Under the pieces are notes generated by a model. That model had not been told where the DNA came from, ran no database searches, and saw nothing but the letters and a program-made list of their open reading frames with translations. A DNA stretch of 6,587 nucleotides, taken from contig JAKFXU010000252.1 of NCBI GenBank assembly GCA_021731215.1, positions 1 through 6,587 of the forward strand, in the 5' to 3' direction. Source of the stretch: Rhodoferax sp. (lineage in GTDB: Bacteria > Pseudomonadota > Gammaproteobacteria > Burkholderiales > Burkholderiaceae_C). Positions 4,379-6,587 of this stretch are shown piece by piece (position 1 is the stretch's first letter; every line of letters starts with the position of its first letter). The position numbers and the translations under genes are program-made.

Positions 4379-5999
4379 ATTTGGGCGCGTTGAGGCGCTT
4401 GACCCCGGCCACAAAGCGGCTCAGGGTGTCGGACAGCACACCGCGTGGCAGCGTGATGTCGATCAGTTGAAAGCGCCCGCGCGTGGCGACCGCTTTGTCC
4501 AGCGCGGCCTTGAGTTCGGCGCGCGTGTTGACGCGCACGCCGTCCCCGCCCATGCCGGCGGCCATCTCGGCAAAACCCCAGCGGTCCAGGTCATTGAAGC
4601 GGGACTCGGGCTGGAAGGTGCGCAGCATTTCCCAGCTCGCGTTGTTGAACAGCAGCACGATCGGGTCCCAGCCGTAACGCCGGCAGTTGCCCAACTCCCA
4701 GCCAGTCATCTGGAACGCGCCGTCGCCCACCAGAATCAGCGGGCGCTGGCCGGTGGCGGCCTGCAGGCCCAGGCCCGCCGGCACGCCGAAACCCATGGTG
4801 GCGTAGTAACCGGGCGCCAGCAGCGCGGTGTGTTCGATGTCCATGGCGGTGAACAGGCAGTCGCCGACGTCGGAGGCGATCGGGAATTTGCCGTGCTGCG
4901 CCATCAGGTCGTTGACGGCGGTGGCAATGTCGGTCGGCGTGATCGTCGCCTGATCGGCCACCATGCCGTGCGGGAAAGTAGGGCGCTGGACCGAAAACAC
5001 CTTGCCGCTGGCCGGCACCCGCGCCAGCATCCGGTCCACCAGCGCCGCCAGCGGCAACTGGGCATAGGTGTGGTAACCCATGGTGACCTGGCCACCGAGC
5101 GCCTGAATCGTCTTGCGCAGGTCGATCTTCTTGTCGGACACGGCAAAATTGGTGTCGGATACGATCACGCCGAGCAGAAACAGGCCATCCGAGTTTTCAA
5201 CCAATTGGGTCACTTCGGGCGTGCCGGCCACGCCCAGATAGGTGCCCAGCAGCGGGGCATCGGTGTCGGCCAGCAGGCCGCGCCCCATGAAGCTGGTTAC
5301 CACCGGCAAGGCCAGGCGCCGTGACAGTTCGGCCACGCGCGCCTCCAGCCCAAAGCGGCGCACTTCGACCCCGGCCATCAGGACCGGCGCGCTCGCGCTC
5401 GCCAGCAACTGCAGAATCTCGGTGACGCAGGCGTCCAGCGCCTGCGGGTCGGGCTCGATGGCCGGCTCCGGCGTCACCGGCAAACAGGGCTCGGCCACCA
5501 TGTCGCGTGGCATCTCGATGTACACCGGTTGCGAATGGCGCAGGCAGTTGGCCAGCGCGCGGGCGATGTCGGCCGGGGCGCGGCGGGCGTCGTCCAGGCG
5601 GATCTGGTCGCAGGTGATTTCTTTGTAAATCTGAAACTGCGAATCGAGCGTCTTGGCCTGGTGGTGCAACAAGAAACCCGATTGCGACTCGCCCTTGCCG
5701 GGTCCGCCCGACAGCACCACCAGAGGGGATTTCTCGGCATAGGCCGAGGCCACCGCGTTGACCATGTTGAGGGCGCCGGCGCCATAAGTGACCGCCGCCA
5801 CGCCCAGACCGCCGCTGATGCGGCCGCAGGCATCGGCGGCAAAGCCGACGCCGGGTTCGTGCGACAGGGTGTGCAGCGGCAGAATCGCCGACTGCTCGAT
5901 GATGCGGAAATAGGGCAGCGCGAAGTCGCCGGGGATGCCAAAGATTTGCTTGGCGCCGTGCGCCTTGAGGGCGTGCAGCAGGGATTCGGTGAGGTTCAT
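4377..5999 (-). CDS. ipdC: Indolepyruvate/phenylpyruvate decarboxylase, Azospirillum type
   Basis: A 540-residue thiamine-diphosphate-dependent 2-keto acid decarboxylase. It converts indole-3-pyruvate or phenylpyruvate to the aldehyde, a step in indole-3-acetate or phenylacetate formation from aromatic amino acids. N-terminal PYR domain: GIPGDFALP with Asp25, SHEPGVGFAAD with the cofactor-activating Glu48, and LLHHQ with His112-His113. C-terminal PP domain: the Mg/ThDP motif starts at GDG (425-427) and ends at NN (452-453). From recall, the whole chain closely follows Azospirillum brasilense IpdC/PPDC, including GFGVPAG, FNNASWEMLRTFQPES and the C-terminal RGVLSDTL. The Glu found after the NN motif in yeast and Zymomonas pyruvate decarboxylases is Leu459 here, as in the Azospirillum enzyme, favouring bulky aromatic 2-keto acids. 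The start fits the family N-terminus, yet there is no evident Shine-Dalgarno sequence. An inverted repeat (6098-6133) lies about 100 bp upstream. Confidence 0.93.
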   Translation of the reverse strand: MNLTESLLHALKAHGAKQIFGIPGDFALPYFRIIEQSAILPLHTLSHEPGVGFAADACGRISGGLGVAAVTYGAGALNMVNAVASAYAEKSPLVVLSGGPGKGESQSGFLLHHQAKTLDSQFQIYKEITCDQIRLDDARRAPADIARALANCLRHSQPVYIEMPRDMVAEPCLPVTPEPAIEPDPQALDACVTEILQLLASASAPVLMAGVEVRRFGLEARVAELSRRLALPVVTSFMGRGLLADTDAPLLGTYLGVAGTPEVTQLVENSDGLFLLGVIVSDTNFAVSDKKIDLRKTIQALGGQVTMGYHTYAQLPLAALVDRMLARVPASGKVFSVQRPTFPHGMVADQATITPTDIATAVNDLMAQHGKFPIASDVGDCLFTAMDIEHTALLAPGYYATMGFGVPAGLGLQAATGQRPLILVGDGAFQMTGWELGNCRRYGWDPIVLLFNNASWEMLRTFQPESRFNDLDRWGFAEMAAGMGGDGVRVNTRAELKAALDKAVATRGRFQLIDITLPRGVLSDTLSRFVAGVKRLNAPK

Positions 6000-6024
6000 G
6001 GGAAAGGTTTTGGGGATGGCCGCA

Positions 6025-6040
6025 GAATCATGAATTATTC
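6025..6040. promoter_or_regulatory. Imperfect AT-rich palindrome upstream of ipdC
   Basis: GAATCATGAATTATTC has half-sites that agree at 6 of 8 positions. It lies 26 bp upstream of the ipdC start codon and is the most AT-rich patch nearby, so it may overlap the promoter or a regulator site. No convincing -35/-10 pair was found. Confidence 0.25.
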
Positions 6041-6097
6041 CCCCTGCCGGGTGGAGAAAGCCGTCATGTTTTGCCTAACATTCGCTTGAATAAGCAC

Positions 6098-6133
6098 ATT
6101 TACTGCGTCGATAATAGACTTGACGCAGTAAAT
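6098..6133. promoter_or_regulatory. Perfect 12-bp inverted repeat between the M48 gene and ipdC
   Basis: ATTTACTGCGTC (6098-6109) and GACGCAGTAAAT (6122-6133) are exact complements around a 12-bp AT-rich spacer. On the minus strand it follows the M48 stop codon by 11 bp and precedes the ipdC start by 98 bp. As RNA it would be a 12-bp stem-loop, a possible terminator or 3'-stabiliser for the peptidase mRNA, but no T-run follows. As DNA, half-sites spaced 24 bp centre to centre would suit a dimeric regulator acting on ipdC. The minus-strand spacer contains TATTAT, a -10-like hexamer, without a well-placed -35. Confidence 0.6.
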
Positions 6134-6144
6134 CGCGGCCGGCG

Positions 6145-6587
6145 CTATCCCTTCTTCGCGCGCTCATAAAGCGGCATGACTTTAGGCAGGTTGGCCTCAA
6201 TGTCGCGGATGCGGGTGTTGCCCGAGGGGTGGGTGGAGAGCCACTGCGGCGGCGAGCCTTGGCTGGCGGCCGCCATTTTTTGCCATAAAGTGATCCCTGC
6301 GCGCGGGTTGTAGCCGGCGCGGGCGGCCAGCTCCATGCCGACCAGATCAGCTTCCGATTCATCGCTGCGGCTGAATCGCAGCGTCAGCAACTGGGCGCCA
6401 TAGTGGGTCACCGTCTGCCCGATTTCGCCCAGGCCCAGCACCTGGCCCAACAGGCTGGCGCCGATGCCGGTGGCGGCGTTCTTGCCCATGCGCGCGCGGG
6501 CGTGTTCGCGCAAAGCATGTGCAATTTCGTGGCCCATCACCATCGCCACCTCGTCGTCGCTGAGCTTGAGTTGGTCCAGAATTCCGC
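6145..6587 (-). CDS. M48-family zinc metallopeptidase, C-terminal part
   Basis: The gene enters from the right edge of the window and its last 146 residues are visible, ending in TAG (complement of 6145-6147). The frame is open to the edge and reads GILDQLKLSDDEVAMVMGHE, so the start lies outside; the GTG at 6549 is internal. The zinc-protease motif HEIAH is followed by ALREHARARM. The third ligand is expected in the SRSDESEADLVGMELAARAGYNP block (ESEAD). The end carries WLSTHPSGNTRIRDIEANLP. These are hallmarks of the M48 group of LoiP/YcaL/BepA-like periplasmic proteases, which degrade misfolded envelope proteins. A lipoprotein signal would lie in the missing N-terminus, so location is an inference. 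It is on the same strand as ipdC, 145 bp upstream, with an inverted repeat between them. Confidence 0.92.
   Translation of the reverse strand, partial: GILDQLKLSDDEVAMVMGHEIAHALREHARARMGKNAATGIGASLLGQVLGLGEIGQTVTHYGAQLLTLRFSRSDESEADLVGMELAARAGYNPRAGITLWQKMAAASQGSPPQWLSTHPSGNTRIRDIEANLPKVMPLYERAKKG

Noticed and set aside
4467..5324. 285-codon plus-strand frame opposite ipdC
   Set aside because: It is antisense to a confidently identified enzyme and shows only repetitive Gln/His/Arg/Gly-rich composition.
5529..6089. 186-codon plus-strand frame opposite the start of ipdC
   Set aside because: It is an antisense shadow that runs into the spacer, with no family likeness.

Overview
The window is GC-rich DNA with dense genes, most likely from a betaproteobacterium of the order Burkholderiales (Comamonadaceae-like). 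That assignment is an inference from three things: the Bug/TctC-type periplasmic binding protein, the IpdC and M48 protein types, and the base composition. It holds six protein-coding genes (two cut by the window edges), one gene remnant, and a repeat-rich spacer of about 740 bp that separates two unlike halves.

Left half (1-2966, plus strand), a small catabolic and uptake cluster. It runs: the C-terminus of an AbrB-type membrane protein; an isochorismatase-fold amidohydrolase with an intact Asp-Lys-Cys triad; a polysaccharide-deacetylase-fold protein of the PuuE-like type whose zinc-site residues differ from classical deacetylases; and an exported Bug/TctC solute-binding protein. The two hydrolases are 25 bp apart and are surely co-transcribed. 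The fold pair (PuuE-like ring or amide hydrolase plus N-carbamoyl-amidohydrolase-like enzyme) next to uptake proteins suggests two-step hydrolysis of an imported cyclic amide or ureide. The substrate cannot be read from the sequence.

Middle (2967-3709), a lower-GC spacer with no intact gene. It contains a C-terminal scrap of exodeoxyribonuclease III (RIDY...SDHAP), followed immediately by three inverted-repeat elements in a row. Two of these (about 183 bp and about 124 bp) are imperfect palindromes along most of their length, so each could fold back on itself. The last one stops 17 bp before the next gene. This looks like a hot spot for small non-autonomous mobile elements and a junction between genome segments.

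Right half (3710-6587). A plus-strand metallo-beta-lactamase-fold hydrolase of the glyoxalase II/YcbL type faces a minus-strand indolepyruvate/phenylpyruvate decarboxylase (ipdC, Azospirillum type). Their 28-bp convergent gap, with the flanking stop-codon bases, can form nested hairpins. Upstream of ipdC lies the 3' part of a minus-strand M48 zinc metallopeptidase gene. Between those two genes is a perfect 12-bp inverted repeat with a 12-bp spacer, either an operator or a terminator stem.
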